A stretch of DNA of 64,000 nt from Lentzea aerocolonigenes (GTDB lineage Bacteria; Actinomycetota; Actinomycetes; Mycobacteriales; Pseudonocardiaceae), in NCBI RefSeq assembly GCF_000974445.1, contig NZ_BBOJ01000032.1, forward strand, positions 1 to 64,000, written 5' to 3'. This document shows positions 60,893 to 64,000 of this stretch, piece after piece. A program made the translations under genes and the position numbers. Numbering within the stretch: position 1 is the first letter of the stretch; the number at the start of each line of letters is the position of its first letter. The notes under the pieces are model-generated. The model made no database searches, had not been told where the DNA came from, and saw nothing but the letters and a program-made list of their open reading frames with translations.

Positions 60893-61186
60893 GTGAGCGT
60901 GAACATCAAGCCGCTCGAGGACAAGATCGTCGTTCAGGCCTCCGAGGCCGAGACGACCACCGCCTCCGGCCTCGTGATCCCGGACACCGCGAAGGAGAAG
61001 CCCCAGGAGGGCAAGGTCCTCGCGGTCGGCCCCGGCCGCATCGACGACAAGGGCAACCGCATTCCGGTCGACGTTGCCGTCGGCGACGTCGTCATCTACT
61101 CGAAGTACGGCGGCACCGAGGTCAAGTACAACGGCGAGGAGTACCTCATCCTCTCCGCCCGCGACGTGCTGGCCGTCGTCAACTAG
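60893..61186 (+). CDS. groES: Co-chaperonin GroES
   Basis: GroES caps the GroEL ring during protein folding. The 97-residue protein has the typical NIKPLEDKIVVQASEAETTTASGL mobile loop and GDVVIYSKYGGTEVKYNGEEY. GTG 60893 with GGAGG about nine bases upstream is preferred over a start at 60878. It is under the CIRCE operator; a long palindrome and a terminator separate it from groEL. Confidence 0.97.
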   Translation: MSVNIKPLEDKIVVQASEAETTTASGLVIPDTAKEKPQEGKVLAVGPGRIDDKGNRIPVDVAVGDVVIYSKYGGTEVKYNGEEYLILSARDVLAVVN

Positions 61187-61346
61187 TGCCGTAGACCGGC
61201 ACGTTGCCGTGGCAATTCGCGGTCAGACGAGTGGATCGTGGTGCCGCCCCCGCGTCCTCATACTGGACGTATGGGGGCGCGGGGGCGGTGCCGCGAGCCG
61301 CTCCGCTGAGCGTGAATTGACCGCCAACGTGCCGGGCTATGGCACT
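61185..61346 (+). repeat. 162-bp nested inverted repeat between groES and groEL
   Basis: Outer arms 61185-61206 and 61325-61346 pair in 20 of 22 positions. Inside, a further partly paired arm (12 of 14) precedes a GC-rich stem (CCGCCCCCGCG with CGCGGGGGCGG) and a CATAC/GTATG tip. The first arm begins within the groES stop codon. Its sequence is unlike the palindrome at 59050. No frame in 61187-61430 is a gene. Confidence 0.7.
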
Positions 61347-61369
61347 ACGACGCTCGGCTGTCATGCCTG

Positions 61370-61407
61370 ACGCCCCGGCGCCCCATCCGGGGCATCCGGG
61401 GCGTTTC
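61370..61407 (+). terminator. Terminator between groES and groEL
   Basis: Outer ACGCCCCG (61370-61377) pairs with CGGGGCGT (61397-61404), an inner GCCCC/GGGGC pairs inside, and TTTC follows. It should cut groEL expression relative to groES. Confidence 0.65.
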
Positions 61408-61430
61408 GCTACCCAGAGAGGCTTCAGGTA

Positions 61431-63053
<1,623 letters not shown>

Positions 63054-63064
63054 GTTCTTGGCCG

Positions 63065-63185
63065 CTGCTTCGCAGACGGCGGCGAGTTCGCCTTGAAGTC
63101 AGCCGTCTGGCCGACTCGCTCACGCCGAAATGGGCTTCGCCGATTTCGACGTGAGCGGGTGACCGGACGACTGACGCGAACTCGC
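63065..63185 (+). repeat. Structured repeat element, copy C (groEL 3' untranslated region)
   Basis: 121 nt, plus strand. H0 triloop hairpin 63065-63075; H1 63082-63091 with 63176-63185 (10 of 10); H2 63100-63110 with 63163-63173 (10 of 11, one G-T and one mismatch); H3 63117-63124 with 63150-63157 (8 of 8); apical triloop hairpin 63126-63148 (9 of 10). H3 is a different sequence from copies A and B yet fully paired. It sits between the groEL stop and the terminator at 63202. Confidence 0.75.
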
Positions 63186-63201
63186 GGTTTCCGCTCAAAC
63201 G

Positions 63202-63244
63202 AAAGCCGGGTCGGGCACCTCGACGGTGTTCGCCCCGGCTTTTT
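63202..63244. terminator. Terminator between groEL and whiB3
   Basis: AAAGCCGGG (63202-63210) pairs with CCCGGCTTT (63234-63242), with an inner CACC/GGTG, then a run of T. It serves groEL and, in reverse, may serve the convergent whiB gene. Confidence 0.85.
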
Positions 63245-63248
63245 GTGG

Positions 63249-63545
63249 TTAAACGATCGCCAATTGGCGCTTGCGGGCCTTGATGATGTGGTCGCGCTCC
63301 GATTCCGAGAGCCCGCCCCAAATTCCGTAGGGTTCCTGCACCGCCAGTGCGTGTTTGCGGCACAGCTCCAGCACCGGGCAGGCGAGGCAGACGGCCTTGG
63401 CCCGGGCTTCCCGTCGTGCTCTCGCCGGACCCCGTTCACCGTCGGGGTGGAAGAAGAACGCGCTGTCCATGCCCCGGCACGAACCGCGCATCTGCCAGTC
63501 CCAGAGATCTGCGTTGGGACCGGGGAGCCTTCGGGTGTCCGCCAT
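63249..63545 (-). CDS. whiB3: WhiB-family iron-sulfur regulator, WhiB3-like
   Basis: A 98-residue [4Fe-4S] redox-sensing regulator that binds the sigma factor and adjusts transcription. Cluster ligands are C23, C53, C56 and C62; the turn is YGIWGGLSESER; the tail KARKRQL is the DNA-binding basic patch. From memory it fits M. tuberculosis WhiB3 closely (LPGPNAD-W-WQ), and it has the same neighbour groEL1. ATG 63545. Confidence 0.9.
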   Translation of the reverse strand: MADTRRLPGPNADLWDWQMRGSCRGMDSAFFFHPDGERGPARARREARAKAVCLACPVLELCRKHALAVQEPYGIWGGLSESERDHIIKARKRQLAIV

Positions 63546-63713
63546 CGAGACCGCCTCCGTGACGACTGCTCCATTCGGCTTAACGATGATCCACCGTAGA
63601 ACCGCGTCAAAACTTGTTCAAGAGGCTGAAGACCCAAATCAACTGATGGGTGACGGCACGCGTGTTCGATCACTCACCGCCCGGAGTTGCCGCCCGGATG
63701 AGGTGAACGGAAC

Positions 63714-64000
63714 ATGGCTCTCGTGATGACACAGCCGGAGCACAGGTCTGCCGGTGGTCACACGAGTGAGCCCCTTCTCTCAGTGGCCGCGGTGGCCAGG
63801 CGACTCGGCGTGGCTCCCGCCACCCTTCGCACCTGGGACCGTCGCTACGGGCTCGGCCCAAGCGGTCACACGACCGGGCGGCACCGGAAATACGGGCCGC
63901 GGGACGTGGCTCGTTTGGAATTGATGCAACGCGCTCTTCTTCGTGGCGCCTCATCGGCCGAGGCGGCCCGTTTCGCGCTCGACTCGAAATCGTCGATGAC
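63714..64000 (+). CDS. MerR-family transcriptional regulator (cut by window edge)
   Basis: The first 95 codons. Residues about 23-90 form a MerR winged helix (LLSVAAVARRLGVAPATLRTWDRRYGLGPS, then GRHRKYGPRDVARLELM). ATG 63714 with AGGTGA seven bases upstream; ATG 63726 is also in frame. It is divergent from whiB3; the 168-base gap holds both promoters. The ligand domain is outside the window. Confidence 0.85.
   Translation, partial: MALVMTQPEHRSAGGHTSEPLLSVAAVARRLGVAPATLRTWDRRYGLGPSGHTTGRHRKYGPRDVARLELMQRALLRGASSAEAARFALDSKSSM

Noticed and set aside
61187..61430. Second CIRCE site before groEL
   Set aside because: The GTGCC...GGCAC pair there belongs to the long palindrome and lacks the CIRCE sequence.

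Overview
The window is chromosomal DNA from a high-GC actinomycete, most likely of the order Pseudonocardiales (Lentzea/Saccharothrix type; inferred). The signs are frequent GTG/TTG starts, AfsR-type SARP regulators, WhiB, a type VII (ESX) secretion locus and a GroEL1 with a His-rich tail. From memory, the gene order follows the Mycobacterium tuberculosis block infA (Rv3462c) to whiB3 (Rv3416): ribosomal/rpoA operon, truA, ESX-4, rplM-rpsI-glmM, glmS, nnr, alr, tsaE-tsaB-rimI-tsaD, groES-groEL1, whiB3. Inserted accessory genes interrupt it.

Layout. 1-760: 3' part of an IS110-type transposase. 1250-9571: secY-adk-map, a lipoprotein, infA-rpmJ-rpsM-rpsK-rpsD-rpoA-rplQ and truA. 10064-11626: secreted subtilisin-like protease on the minus strand. 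11981-24449: ESX-4-like core, with eccE plus an unknown partner (minus), eccB and two substrate-like genes (plus), mycP-eccD (minus) and eccC (plus). 24869-36616: four tandem AfsR-type regulators and one relic, placed between eccC and the rest of the ESX locus. 36708-39711: Hsp70-like T7SS-associated protein, a small acidic-tailed protein and two WXG100 proteins. 39970-42507: rplM-rpsI-glmM. 42527-46732: small Pro/Gln-tailed membrane proteins and a second ESX substrate module. 46817-54822: membrane protein and hydrolase (minus), then glmS, nnr, alr, hydrolase and tsaE. 54886-56644: a duplicated secreted peptide and matB (minus). 56850-59033: tsaB-rimI-tsaD. 59214-60719: PhoD-like phosphatase (minus). 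60893-63053: groES-groEL1 under a CIRCE operator. 63249-64000: whiB3-like gene and a truncated MerR-family gene, divergent.

How it fits together. EccB/C/D/E and MycP make the membrane secretion machine. The WXG100 pair and the two EspC-like/large-substrate pairs are candidate cargo, and the Hsp70-like protein is a probable accessory factor. The SARP array is the likely regulatory insertion.

The main novelty candidate is non-coding. A ~118-121 nt multi-helix element occurs three times (11845-11962 minus; 56716-56833 plus; 63065-63185 plus). Its stems are kept by paired base changes, and in two copies it sits between a stop codon and a terminator. Other candidates are two ~160-bp nested palindromes (59050-59208 and 61185-61346), a conserved GCTCACACTT box before four regulator starts and alr, and shared C-terminal tails in ESX-associated proteins.
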